Source of the DNA: Patiria miniata
Lineage: Eukaryota; Echinodermata; Asteroidea; Valvatida; Asterinidae
Length of the DNA: 64,000 nt
Reading direction: 5' to 3'
Assembly (NCBI RefSeq): GCF_015706575.1
Contig: NW_024037076.1
Span: 2,046,001-2,110,000 of the forward strand
Made by a program: the position numbers and the translations under genes. Under the pieces are notes generated by a model. It was not told the origin of the DNA, searched no databases, and worked only from the letters and a program-made list of their open reading frames with translations. Each line of letters opens with the position of its first letter. The stretch's first letter is position 1. Below, in pieces: positions 37,901 through 48,576 of this stretch.

Positions 37901-40900
37901 AGTGTTTGACAGTGAGACGGGTGAAGAGTGCAGGCCATCTTTAAAAACAAAATCGGTATTTAAGAAAAATCAATTATTGCACCATCAAGTACACATGTGG
38001 TCTACCAAAGTTTAAGAAAATGACAAGAATGGGGCGGATCCAGGTGTATTTTTTTTGGGGGGGCCTTCTTAACGGCTTTCAAGTGAGGGTTTTACAGGCA
38101 TCCAGTTATTTTCCTTTTATGTCAGCCTAAGAGGGGAGTTGATTCTAACATCTTGTTGCTTGCTGTGCGTCTTGGCTGTGATGCTTCCCCTTTTGAGTTT
38201 GATTTGCACACTTACGGTAGGCATCATGTGTACGTGTAACGCAGCACCCTTTTGGTGTGCACGTAGTTGTTTGAATTAGGTTCAGCGCTACGTCATGGCT
38301 CGATCTGACAATCGACGTGCTGTCCACATCGGACTTAATATGGCCGCCACGGTCCACCATTTTGAGTCCGTGTCCACTGATTAAAGGCAAATTCTTACCT
38401 GATATTGTCAACATCCCCAGGTTTCAGTAACATGAATGGGATAGCGACACAGCCTATAGCAGGATAGCAGCAGTTGTAAAGGTAGTACTTGGTCTGGAAC
38501 CGGACCGTCCGACTCGTCAGTAAGAGGACCAGGTAGAGCACCAGACCGGTGATCAAAACCGTTCCCACAAAGTCCATGGGAGAAGACGGGGTAATAGACT
38601 CGCTGTCAGACTCCATTAGGGATGCTTCAAATTGGTCTCAAAACCTGAGGACGTTGGAAACGAAATTAGGATGCTGAATATTAGAAGCTGAATATTAGAA
38701 GTTGATTTTGAATTTAAATCTCTGATCCTGGGATTCGAAATTTGTTTGTTATGGACAATACAGGACAAGTAATTACAAGAACACACAAGCCAATCACAAG
38801 TTATCACAAGTAATCACAACCATTTTTCACAAGTCAATCATAAGTAATCATAAGCCACTCACAAGAAATCACAAATCACCACAAGTACTCACAAGCCAAA
38901 ATCACGCCAATCACAAGTGATCACGAGTAATCACAACCAACTTTCACAAGTCAATCACAATTCACAAGTAATCATAAGCCAATCACAAGAAATCAGAAAT
39001 CACCACAAGTCACCACAAGTCATCACAAGTCATCACAAGTAATCACATTTACAAGTCATCACAAGCCTTCACAAGTCATCATGAGTAATGTCGCAAGTCA
39101 TCACAAGTCATCACAAGCCTTCACAAGTCATCACAAGTCATCACAATTCACAAGTCATCACATGTAATCACATTTACAAGTCATCACAAGCCTTCACAAG
39201 TCATCACGAGTAATGTCGCAATTCATCACAAGTCATCACAAGCCTTCACAAGACATCACGAGTAATGTCGCAAGTCATCACAAGTCATCACATGTCATCA
39301 CAGGTCTTCAAAAGTTATCACAAGTTATCACAAGCATCAAAAGTTCTCACAAATCTTCCAGTCTCTCATGACATGGTCAACTGGCAATCTACTCGTGCCA
39401 TCATGGCCATACTTGGTTACAACCATTGTATATGGAGATCAATGGTTACAACTCTCACAATGATATAATTTAATGTCGACCTATGAACTTGTGTCGGCGC
39501 ATTGTACGAGTAGTCTGTGAAGTGTTCTATAAAACTTAATAGACCTTTTTACAGACAACTGCCAGACCGGGAATGTACCGGTACAATGAATGTGTAATTA
39601 TGCTGCACTGCATTGTGAGGCATGTGAGTTTCACTGCACGGAATCACCATTTGTAGTGCAAACTGTCCCAGTATACAACTCAGCCTATGTGCACCTTTCA
39701 CATGTCCAATCTATCTGTAAAGGGCTCATGGACTGTCATGAAACAACTGAAATTGTGTTATACATACAACTGTTACAGTTCCAGAAAACCTGCATTAGCT
39801 ACATCATGGAGGAATAATGTATGTAGCCAGGCTGCATAACTACTAAATGATTAATGAGTTGCAGCATACACCGTACACACGTACATGACGTAGGCCCACT
39901 GGTTATCAATTCCAACAGATTTGTGTACATAACAATCATTGACACTCCTTGACCTTTGCACCTCCGTATTATTCCTGACTCTTCTGATCAGAATATTTGT
40001 GAACACAAAGCTTATTTCTCCATGATTGATACATGGATTATGGTGTTGGTGATTCACACAGTTTATCATTATCAAATATTAATGAAATTGCGCAGTGTCA
40101 ATTTATGAATTTTTCATTTACGAGATGTAAAACAAAGCATGAAATGGCATTCAAATCTTAAATAAATGAACATGGAAATACAAATTGAAATCCACCGCAG
40201 TTGAGAGATTTGGCAGTTTTCGCAGTTCCTCAACAATTTATAATGGCTTCTGTTGGAGAAAAGCTACATATCCTGGCATTTCGCCTAGTCTGTAACTGTT
40301 CACTTTTTTCAGCATGTTTACTCGAACTACATGTATACAACTTTTTATAGCTAAGCTCCATGCTCGTACTCACCCAACTGACAACTGAAATCATCCCGCT
40401 ATCCAACTGTCAAATCGCTCTGGTTTTCCCTCAATTTCTTCGTTTGATGACGGCTAGAAACACAGCACATGCTCCACTGTACGACTTGCTAACCAATTTT
40501 GATAGTATTCGCGAATATTTTCGCGACAACAATTATAATTTCGGCTTCGGAACGTTCGACTTTTATCGGGTTGCGCTGCAGACACAACATAACTGTCATG
40601 GCAAAAGGTCAAAGTTGAACTGCCTTGGTCGAAACTATGGAGCGCCTAGAGAATCAATTCTAAGTGTCGCGATTTATAGTTCCTCTGTAAAATTGTGAAG
40701 CTTAAGACTTCTACATGTATGGTAAAGCAAATTTCCTTACATTTGGTTTCGTGGCGATATTCTTATTAATTTCCAGAAACCTGGCTTCAGGATAATCCAG
40801 AGACACAAGAAGAATGAGGTCAAGGTCAACCCGCGGACGTCCAAGAAGGAAAAGGGAACCTTCTCTGGCGGCATGTCCAAGAATCGACGATCAAAAGGAA

Positions 40901-42084
40901 TCGCCAAGAAAAGAAAGTATGAAAATTGAAGTGTTTTAGAATGTGCAATTCTAAAACACATTGATGGAAAAATGTTGCAACCTGACTCCACTACCGCGAT
41001 TGCTTTCAAAGTCTATGGAGGGTCAAGAACATTTTCGAAGTATTTCCTATGTTTCTCAGTCCAAGATTCATGTCTTATCATCATTTTTGCAATGAATGAC
41101 CTTCCTTGAGATGATTATATGAAGAAAAAGGTGGCATCAGGTTGCAACATTTTTTCAAATTTATGTTTAAAAAAGGCTTTCTTCGGGCATACTAGGCATC
41201 TTATTAATAAAAAAAATGTAGCCTCCAGAACCAGGAGTAATTTATTCCTATAATTTCTGTTTTGAATTAATGTCAAGGTTGAACGTCAGTACCAACACGA
41301 CACCGTCAGGGAAGAAGCTCCGAAAACTCCTGAAAACGAGGCTAAGGAACGAAAGGGAGGCTAATGAGATGCAAGGTAAATATTATTGTTTATGACGTCA
41401 ATTATTTTGGGTTTTTTTTTAATTGTAGGCCTAATTCATTTTTAATGTCAAATCTCCAAATTGCATCCAGTATTAGTGCAGAAATTATGTGAATTATTTC
41501 TTGTAGTACATTTGTTTATACATTTGTGTAAATGAAATTGACTTTTCTTGTACACAAATTAAACGGTCTTTCCTTGAAGTTTAACAATATATAGCCGTGT
41601 GAAGCTTTTTTATTTGGCGTTTCATAGACTCATAAAAAAATTTCCTTGTTTTTTTCTCCATGTCCATTTTCCTTTTCATTTCAGAAAATCTAATTTACAT
41701 AAAAAGTTATTTACTTATTGTCATATGCAGATATCTTTTTTATAAATCAAATTTAAATGTCCTTGTTTTGCTTGTAATTTAACAATACTTCGTGTAATTT
41801 CGTTTGGCGTTTCATAGGCTCTTGGGGAAAAAATCCAAACCCGTTTCTCCATTCCCATGTTCCTTTTCATTTTGGACGATTGTGGTCAATATCGTATTTA
41901 CAGGCAGGTTGGCTTATTTTCACAAGTACTTTTCGTTTCTCTCATTTATTATCCAGTGGAATTAATGTCAGTCTCGAGAAAACAAAGCAGGAAAAGTAAC
42001 AAATCGAAGAGCGCAAAACAGTCGACGCAAGGAGCGGACATTGACAGCGGCGGAGGGGCGGATGTGGACATGGCCAAGGTCTAA
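28904..42084 (+). CDS. C11orf98: C11orf98-like basic protein, four exons
   Basis: Exons are 28904-28939, 40777-40916, 41278-41375 and 41957-42084; phases agree, giving 133 aa. The N-terminus MGGPSNKINKPK and the internal TPSGKKLRKLLKTRLRNERE correspond to the vertebrate C11orf98 start and its SGKKRRKLL segment. The acidic end GADVDMAKV also has a counterpart there. The protein is strongly basic (KNRRSKGIAKKRK), suggesting a nuclear or nucleolar location; that is inference. Intron 1 is about 11.8 kb and contains an entire acyltransferase gene on the other strand. The far exon 1 is the least certain part, assigned on its motif, phase-0 GTAAGT donor and frame match. A polyadenylation signal follows at 42226. 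Confidence 0.75.
29422..29764. mobile_element. MITE with TTAA target duplication
   Basis: The ends CCCTAAAGGGGCC and GGCCCTTTTAGGG are inverted repeats, each bordered by TTAA (29418-29421 and 29765-29768). TTAA duplications point to piggyBac or Kolobok-like transposases acting in trans. Internal G runs (29438-29449, 29712-29722) are present. It is non-coding. Confidence 0.8.
30766..30900 (+). repeat. Dispersed repeat copy 2 (partner 436-566)
   Basis: Shares the conserved core and order of blocks with the copy in the first GARNL3 intron, with small indels near GACAGAGCCAATTAACC. Confidence 0.8.
31064..31087. repeat. Perfect 24-bp palindrome
   Basis: AACGGTGGTCGG is followed directly by its reverse complement with no spacer. 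The role is unknown. Confidence 0.75.
32608..32995. mobile_element. Inverted-repeat element with TCGGTCTCTGGTCAG ends
   Basis: The left side TTAAGGCC, then an A run, then TCGGTCTCTGGTCAG is mirrored on the right by CTGACCAGAGACCGA, a T/G run and GGCCTAA. The interior has short GCACCAAGGCAAAT repeats and an A-rich stretch at 32890-32927. It is a non-autonomous DNA element; the family is unassigned. Confidence 0.7.
33415..38616 (-). CDS. 1-acyl-sn-glycerol-3-phosphate acyltransferase (AGPAT1/2 type)
   Basis: This enzyme transfers an acyl chain from acyl-CoA to lysophosphatidic acid, making phosphatidic acid at the ER membrane. Minus-strand exons in order: 38616-38399, 37938-37802, 36772-36597, 36040-35912, 34774-34702, 33551-33415; phases agree and total 870 nt (289 aa), normal for AGPAT1/2. 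Visible motifs are an N-terminal hydrophobic segment (LITGLVLYLVLLL), the catalytic HX4D box in NHQSTIDHIG, GVIFVSR, the substrate-binding FPEGTRK, and VPIVPIV. An acceptor-like CCTCAG upstream of the ATG suggests an untranslated first exon further upstream. The gene lies wholly within intron 1 of the C11orf98-like gene on the opposite strand. Intron 2 holds decayed copies of the catalytic exon edge. Confidence 0.93.
34130..34437 (+). repeat. Two tandem copies of a 157-bp unit
   Basis: Units beginning CTAACGTGGTCACCTGACCA and ending ATTAAAGGGGGCCTTC lie at about 34130-34286 and 34287-34437. They differ at only a few sites, so the duplication is recent. It lies in the last intron of the acyltransferase gene. 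Confidence 0.88.
35080..35182 (+). repeat. Three copies of a 34-bp unit
   Basis: Near-identical units of GAACTACTAGGGGGTCAGGG followed by TAATAGAATATTA lie head to tail. The intron also has diverged TTGGATTCAGCAG repeats between 34850 and 35070. Confidence 0.85.
37188..37245 (-). pseudogene. Copy of AGPAT catalytic exon edge, farthest
   Basis: It reads PHISVCSHQSTTDHV, keeping HX4D but changing the preceding Asn to Ser. It is followed by a weakened donor (AAAGTGAGA). Confidence 0.75.
37309..37358 (-). pseudogene. Copy of AGPAT catalytic exon edge, in-frame deletion
   Basis: Relative to the functional exon, six bases are missing and the copy reads PYIANHQSTFDHM before an intact GTGAGTAC donor. 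The HX4D spacing is preserved. Confidence 0.78.
37446..37502 (-). pseudogene. Copy of AGPAT catalytic exon edge with stop
   Basis: It reads AVCNHNTN and then an in-frame TGA; the donor has decayed to GGTAACG. This is the most degraded of the four copies. Confidence 0.8.
37577..37642 (-). pseudogene. Copy of AGPAT catalytic exon edge, His to Tyr
   Basis: It reads NYQSTIDHIG where the functional exon reads NHQSTIDHIG, then an intact donor GTGAGTAC. The catalytic His is replaced, so a product using it would be expected to be inactive. No acceptor is seen at its 5' side. Confidence 0.85.
38750..39360 (-). repeat. Minisatellite upstream of the acyltransferase coding start
   Basis: More than 40 units of CACAAGTCAT and AATCACAAG type are the reverse complement of the TTGTGATTGACT family. 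A higher-order unit containing CACAAGTCATCACAAGCC and GAGTAATGTCGCAA repeats about every 110-160 bp between 39050 and 39275. It probably lies in a 5' untranslated intron or the promoter region. Confidence 0.85.
39361..40776 (+). other. End of C11orf98-like intron 1; possible acyltransferase promoter side
   Basis: I recognise no exon. An open frame at 40360-40698 has no family resemblance and no clear splice context. The acyltransferase transcription start may lie here, but no motif fixes it. Confidence 0.4.
41540..41905 (+). repeat. Diverged duplication inside C11orf98-like intron 3
   Basis: Two blocks (about 41570-41685 and 41775-41880) share TTTAACAATA, GTTTGGCGTTTCATAGxCTC, TTTCTCCAT and TTCCTTTTCATTT in order. 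It is an old tandem duplication. Confidence 0.6.
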
Positions 42085-42225
42085 TTGGATTCACGAACCG
42101 ATACACATTTTACTTTTGTAAATCTTTGTGGAAATCATTTCTACAACTGTAAATGTTTACCATGAACTCTGTACAATCAAAATGGTAAAGTGGAATAGGA
42201 TGAGATGATGGCTTATAATGAGCTT

Positions 42226-42231
42226 AATAAA
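42226..42231 (+). terminator. Polyadenylation signal of C11orf98-like gene
   Basis: Canonical AATAAA about 140 bp after the stop codon, on the coding strand. Confidence 0.65.
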
Positions 42232-44508
42232 GGATTTGTTTTCGTCTGGGTAATTTTACCTGTTTGTCTTGTTTTGATATTTGATTTTGGGGTTTTGTTT
42301 TACCTAATATGTGGCCCTGCAATGTTTTACTGTGCGCCCTCTCGCAGATAATAACTTGTCAATTTTATTGGGGGCGGGTTTTGCTTACTTGTGGAGGCTA
42401 TGTTGGCGCACGCGTCCGTTTACTTTAACTTTCAGTGTTTTTCTTTTACAAAAAACAAGCCAGTTAAAGTATAATATAGAGATGAGGCAATGATTTAACA
42501 TGAACACCTCAAACATTACTTGAACTGTGTTAAAATGGTGCCTTGTGACACCAAGTCATGTATGTTAACAACGAAAGTCGACGGTTAAAATTATTCCAAA
42601 TTTCCAAAATAACCTTTGGAAGCAGTTATTACGCAGGTAAAAATGAACAGTGCCAGGAATTTGGTAACGTACAGTAATGGCAAACAAAAGATGTTTCGGT
42701 ACTCCGCGACGAAAATTAGACAATTATTGTTGCGAACACTATACTGATTTTTGCTGTCAAAACGTCTGCCAAACATAATTTTAAGTCTTCGAATTCATAA
42801 GGAAAAAAAATCCGCGAGACGATGATATAAAAAAATGTACGAAAGTCGAATTCCGACCAAAGCCCTGTTTATAGGGTTATAAAACGGGCATGCACATGGT
42901 GTGACCTTCCAGGGTGTTGTTTGTTTTTTTGAAGAAGAAGAAGATAGTATTTTCTTTGACAAAAGGTTTTACAATACACGTACTTGCATTCGAATTCTGT
43001 GATGCCAAGTTGTCCTTGGCCCAAACAAACCGGACTATCCAGTGGTCTTATGAATAATTTGTGTCATTGTTGGCCATCGGTCCGCCACAAAAAAAACACC
43101 CACAGACCTTTGGTGACATTTTGAGAGTTGCTCAAGCGTGGAAGCTTACTGCACAACAGGCCGTGTTAGTGTGTGCAGAGAAACTGAGTGTCGTCCTATG
43201 AGACATATGCATTAATTGTTCTCTTACATAATACATGTATACGCATGGCTGTTGCAGTGCAGTGATCATCGACGTAAAAAGTGTATATGTAGGTACGTAA
43301 AAATCATGTCATTTTCTCGGTAGAACTTTCAGTAATTACCATGTTTTTATTGGTACCTATCTCATGTAGGTTCCATCAGGTTTGATACTTTCCAGTCTTG
43401 GTCTGTAAATGAGAAGTAGTACAATGAATATAGTTGGTTTGGACATTGAGGTAGGTCAGACCAGTCTGTACAGGGTGTAGCGCTAATACAGTAACTACCA
43501 AATACAACTATACATGTACATGTATGTAGGTGTGGCTTCGCCCCTCTGTAGGCTTTACAGGCCTCAGTGTAGCTTGGGTGGGAAGGGGGGGGGGCTGGAC
43601 TAATCCAGAGCCTGTCCTGCCCCGAATAAGTTGTCGTTTCAGATGTCAATTTTAATTTACTAACTGTCCAAAAAAATCATGATTCAAAGACACGGTCACC
43701 AGTATTTCACCAGCCAAGTTTGAGGTCTCAATTGAATGTTTACTTTTCTTCAACATCATTGCACTAGGGGGTGAAGCCAAGTGATTTCAGTTTGAAGCCT
43801 AAGACTAGACTGGTACATGTTCAGCAGTTCGGTGGCATGGCTATACGGAATTGTGTAACAACAGAGACTGGGTACCAGATGTTTCTTTTGACATGCACTG
43901 TTGACCGATGCAGTACTGTCATATGCCAGTCTATTTTCTTGTATTGCATGTTTTCACTACCTTAAGTTTTAGGACTCTCATACACAGTATTGAGAGTCCC
44001 AAATTTTCGCACTTGGGACAGATTCCCATATCTGGCCATCACTTGTCACCCTGTGCACAAACCCTATGAGAATGGTCTGAACATTTCAAAGTGTTTTCTC
44101 AGTAAATACTTCAATATTTTCCCTGCTAAATTTTAACTTTTAGGACATATCACTTTCTGATGGCTGATACGTCAAGCTGAAGGGAAAATTAGTGATGGCC
44201 AGATATAGGAATTTTGCCGGACGTGTTCCGAGTCATTATATTTGTAGAGAGAATTGGGGACTTTTGAGCAGTCAACTAATGAGACCCTGCATATCAGTGA
44301 GGTCTTATAATCAGTGAAGCATGTTTTGCGATGTTGTATGATATTGACGAAAAGATGAGCCTACGATGTAATTAAAATACTTTATATTAACATATAATTT
44401 ATCATCGCTGAGACGAAAGGGGAACAGCTACCCTATATGCCCTTAGTTTACACCACTAATTTCCAAATTTATTTTGTTCCAGGCCAATAGCTCATCCATC
44501 CATCCGCC
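42232..44508 (+). other. Intergenic stretch
   Basis: It lies between the C11orf98-like gene and the DUF1647 gene. I see no recognisable exon, tRNA or element with defined ends, only AT-rich DNA with short G runs near 43585 and 43768. The promoter of the next gene should be in the last few hundred bases, but no motif stands out. Confidence 0.5.
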
Positions 44509-47448
44509 ATGATGCTTCTTAGCCGCAAAACAAGTCGTGCCTTATCCATCTTTTTCATTTGTCTTGCGATTGTCGGTTTCTACGTGTACCTGAACTCCTC
44601 AACACAAGGTAGGATGCTATACTGTAGATAGAGAAAATCGGATTAACTATTTCACTGCTTGGTCCAAGACTAGTTTGTATTTTTTTGTTTTACTTTGTTC
44701 TGATTCAAAACAAAGTTACTTTTGAATAGTTCCATGTATATTTTGATATAAGAAAATAAAGATGCAATTCTGAACGCTCAAACAAAAAATGATTTTGGAT
44801 TTCAGATGAGGAGCACGTTCGTACGAAGCAATCCTTCGACATAACCCCCACTTTGGGTAGGACTGTCCACCCCTCTGATGTCAGAACAGCCAGCATCAAC
44901 AATGATACGGAGGCCGAGAAAGGTCCCGCCAAAATAGACCCCGAAACTGTCCAAGCAATCGATAGTGGGAATACGAAAGTCGAGTCAATCGAAAAGAGCA
45001 GAGTCGATAAGAACTTTATAGATTTGGACCAAATGGATGCCGAGGAGCTGTTTAACCGAACGGCCATCGTGACGGCGATATCGCAGAATCACTTCCGAGA
45101 ATCGAAGGGAATGATCGGCAGCGTGCAGGAGATTTTGCCCCACAAAAAGATCATCGTTTATGACTTGGGATTGACACCGCAGGGTGTCACTGAGGTATGT
45201 TGCTTATGTTACTTTCCTGAGAGACCTATGCATATTTGCCATTTCTCATGCCATTGTTCATTGACCTATCGCCGTTTGCGAGTTAGCCACGCCCCTTAGA
45301 CAACCCTATGGAATTTGTGTACCTTAAGTTTTGTTTGTCTCAGATTTTGCGCGTTCCGCGTCCAAGTACAGTCGACTCTCGTTAATACAAAGTAAGCCGA
45401 ACTGTATGTTATATCAGAATTTTTGTATTTAGAGGAACAATTACGGTCCCATTCATTGTGCACATAAAGCACAGTTGGGACCAAGGCTTTATGTTTGTTA
45501 TACATGTTGTATTAACAGTGTTTGTATTAACGGGACTCGACTGTATGTCATGTAATACGGGCGATTCCCAATAGTGCGCCTCCAAGAGTTTTCAACGCGT
45601 TGGCCAATCACGTTGCGCGAAATCAGTCGACCTTTTCCAAACGCGCATTGGGTCGACAGATTTTGCGCATTGTGATTGGCCAACGTGTTGCAAACTCTTG
45701 GAGGCGCACTATTGGGAATCGCCCGTATTGGACAAAATAATTAGAAGCTTCGTTGACGCGATTCTACCGCGATAGGATTATTGTGTAACCTCTGGCCTAC
45801 TGCTCAGCTCCCATGAGCTGTTAATAATATTGCAACCATGATACCTGTCTGTCAATCTAGCAGTGCGTATTGACCAATTAAATCACGCCAACTCTGTAAA
45901 AAATGCTCTAAATGTGGGCGGGACTTGCAGCCATTTTTATAGAGCGCCAGGACGGTAGTTCCAAGCAAAACGCCCGGTTAGCAAATCCTTCTTTGATCAA
46001 ATTCTGTTTTAACCTTAACTCGAATGGCAAAGCCGGCCCTTTTTTGCTGATACTTTATACGTGCTGTGCTTCTTCCTAGGCCAAACGACTGTGCAACGTT
46101 GAGCTACGAAGTTTCGACTTCTCCAAATATCCGCCGCACGTGAAGAACCTGTATAAATATTCCTGGAAACCGCTGATAATAAGGGTAAGCACTCGAGTAA
46201 TGGAATGGTCCCAAGCACGTACCAAATCTTTGGCATATGGCTTCTTGGTAGCACCCCTTGAAGAAGACATTAAATGGCTCAAGTTTGTAGAGCTTCGGTA
46301 TGGTATTGCAGACGATGCACGTTCATAGCTTTTTCCAGTAAACCTACTCGTAAGTGCACTCAGTCCATTTCCATGTGCAAGGGCGTCGCTAGAACATTTT
46401 CAATGGGGGGGGGGGGGGGGGGGGGGGGGTGGGGATGTCGGACAAAATTTGCCATTAAGTTTGCGTAAAAACATCCGACAAGCCAAAAAAGTCCTCAAAT
46501 TTACAAATATGCCGACAGAAAAGTTTATATGAGGTGTGAAAAGTGAAGTTTGCCGACAAACTTGCAAGAAAATATTTGACTGGCAAAAAATGTCCTCAGA
46601 TTTCAAAATTTGCCGACAATAGTTAAAGAATATAAATAAAAGGCCCCAAATTGTACACATTTGCCGACAACAACTATGATTTGCTGAAATGTTGAATGGG
46701 GGTGCCCCGCCCCCCTCTAGCGACGGCCCTGTCTCTTTATCACAATTTGTTTGTTGAACAGGAGTCAAATCCATCATTGCGAAGGGGTGGCATTGAAAGA
46801 GTTCATTTTGAAGAGGTTGTACATTGTATAAACTTGACTTGAGACTGGATGATTTGTGATTAACATGAATGTTTGACGACAAACTCTAGTTTGCTTTTTC
46901 TTTTCTATTTTTTTCAGGATGCATTGGAAGAGTTCGGTGTGGTATTTTGGGGCGACGCCTCTGCCCGAATACAGAAGGACCCTTTGGTTCTCTTCCCGGT
47001 ACTGAAACAGCAGCAGGGTTTCATGGCGATCGTGGAGCAGTACGGGAGCTCCAAGATGCTGGCCCGCACCAACCCGAAGATGTTCAAAGAGCTCCAGATA
47101 AACATGGAGAAATTCGTCAAAGACGACGGCTATTCCATGTGCATGGAAGGCAACCGGTTGTTGTTCGCGAACACACCCCAAGTCCAAACCAAGATTATCG
47201 AACCGTGGGTCGAGTGCGCTTTGAGAGAAGAGTGCATCGCGCCAGCGGGCAGCGTTCGAGGTATCAACCAGAAGAAACCAGACAAACACACGCATCGGTA
47301 CGATCAGGCTGCGCTCGCACTCATCGTATACAGAAACTTGAGAGGTCTTTTGAATCAAGACAATGACCAATCAAAACTCTTCTTCTCAGTGGCCGGACTG
47401 ACGCGATCCGCTAAAGGGTCAGAGAAGGCCAAAAACTGTAAAGTATGA
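44509..47448 (+). CDS. DUF1647-family type II membrane protein
   Basis: Exons 44509-44608, 44806-45194, 46080-46184 and 46918-47448 join in frame (1125 nt, 374 aa). The N-terminus has a short basic stretch (SRKTSRALS) and one hydrophobic segment ([15 protein letters not shown], about residues 14-28), as in a Golgi type II protein. A variable stalk follows, then [59 protein letters not shown] and [11 protein letters not shown]. These are characteristic of the DUF1647 family (PF07801), whose biochemical role is not established and which looks glycosyltransferase-like. The late HRYDQAAL motif also fits. A possible N-glycosylation site is NRT at the start of the domain. ATG 44509 is followed at once by a second ATG, and either could be used. 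Confidence 0.87.
45369..45543. mobile_element. pogo/Tigger-like MITE with TA flanks
   Basis: The ends CAGTCGACTCTCGTTAATAC and GTATTAACGGGACTCGACTG are inverted repeats bordered by TA (45367-45368, 45544-45545). Terminal CAGTCGA-type repeats with TA duplication fit the pogo/Tigger group. It lies in the second intron of the DUF1647 gene. Confidence 0.75.
45558..45725. mobile_element. Palindromic MITE with TA flanks
   Basis: The left arm starts CGGGCGATTCCCAATAGTGC and the right arm is its complement, continuing through CGCCTCCAAGAGTTTTCAAC. Arms are roughly 70 bp, making the element almost a complete hairpin. TA is present on each side. It begins 14 bp after the neighbouring element ends. Confidence 0.8.
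46380..46730. mobile_element. Inverted-repeat element with long G run
   Basis: AGGGCGTCGCTAGA at the left matches TCTAGCGACGGCCCT at the right except for one missing base. The interior has a G tract of more than 20 bases near 46405-46429 and repeated TTTGCCGACAA motifs. It lies in the third intron of the DUF1647 gene. Confidence 0.6.
46843..46890 (+). repeat. Unexpanded relative of the minisatellite element
   Basis: GACTTGAGACTGGATGATTT followed by one or two TTGTGATTAACATG-like units and GACAAACTCTAG matches the two ends of the element at 27215-27345, with almost no repeat expansion. Confidence 0.5.
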
Positions 47449-48348
47449 AGTCTCTTCAAAAAGCATTAATTCCTCAATTATTACATTGTATTTGTAACTC
47501 TGACATGGTTGTGCCCAGTTTACGCCATCAGGTCCATTTAGGACCGTTACAATAGTTTTGCTTAACCTTTTTTTTTTTTTTTTTATAGTTCACCGACTTC
47601 CATTTTCAAATTGAATTTCGGAGATCCACCCCCCCCCCCATTTTCTGGTTTGGTTGGCCCACCAATCAGCTGAAAGTTCTTATTGCTTGCTTGAGCTTCA
47701 CCTGAACATTGCATACAAGACAATGGAACCTATATTATGCACCTATCAAATGTAACCCCCCCCCCCCCCTGCGTTACCCCAGGTCCGATGTCAAGATTTG
47801 GTCACGTTTTTCATGCCCCAGGGTGGGGATTTTGGTCACTCAAAATACATTGTTACCATTGGCGTACTACATGGAAAGGTAATCACTAGTGCGCCCCACG
47901 TATGTATGTCGGGGCATGGTCGGGGATTGTCACTTAAATTTTGCCCGAGGGGTGGGGATTGTGTCACTTCAAAAGTGACAATCCTCACGTCTTAAGTGGG
48001 GCAGCCCGGGGATGGGTATAGGGGAAACAATTTTTGATCATTAATAGCCGCATTTACGTTTAAAAATGTCAGTAAGTTAGGCTGTTGAAGGTAAAGTAGT
48101 TGAGCAGGCATATTTTCTTGTGATGTGCTTCATAGATCTTAAGACTACAAATTAAGTTGACATTAACTAAATCTCTAAATTTGCGAAAGCATAGACTTCT
48201 GTGAAATAAATTTTCGAATGTCATTACTGTAACTGATAAACGCTGCCCTCAATGTTATCAATAAACTACATGTTTTCAAACTCAGGCTTTGTCTGCAGCC
48301 GTGGCTACACGAGGGATTTGGCCGGTTTCTTGTTTTCGAGATTATTAT

Positions 48349-48440
48349 GCCTGAAGAAACCAGAGGAGACATTGAGAATAAATTGCAGTTGTAGAGGTGG
48401 GAGGAAAACCCTAGAAAAAAATATTTAGGGGGAAACCAAG
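48349..48440 (-). mobile_element. Fragment of SINE family 2
   Basis: Matches the GTTGTAGAGGTGGGAGGAAA core and the AGGGGGAAACC part of copies at 4356-4604 and 63431-63686, but lacks the tRNA-like head. Confidence 0.65.
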
Positions 48441-48576
48441 AAATGTCAAGTGTAACATGAGATCAAAGTCTCAATTATTTTCTTGTGGTTAATTTAAAAA
48501 AAAAAAAAATATGGAGCCAGAAATGAATCTGATCCGGAGTCGAAGCCGAGGTTTTGCACCTTTGCTAATTCTCTTA

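Noticed and set aside
38750..39360. Regular direct repeats suggesting a CRISPR array
   Set aside because: Units are short, degenerate and without unique spacers, in a eukaryotic genome; it is a minisatellite.
40360..40698. 112-codon open frame in the large intron
   Set aside because: No family motif, no clear splice or promoter context, and composition like the surrounding non-coding DNA.
46405..46430. Long G run as a regulatory quadruplex
   Set aside because: It is internal to a transposon-like element and could be inflated by sequencing or assembly; similar G/C runs occur in other elements here.
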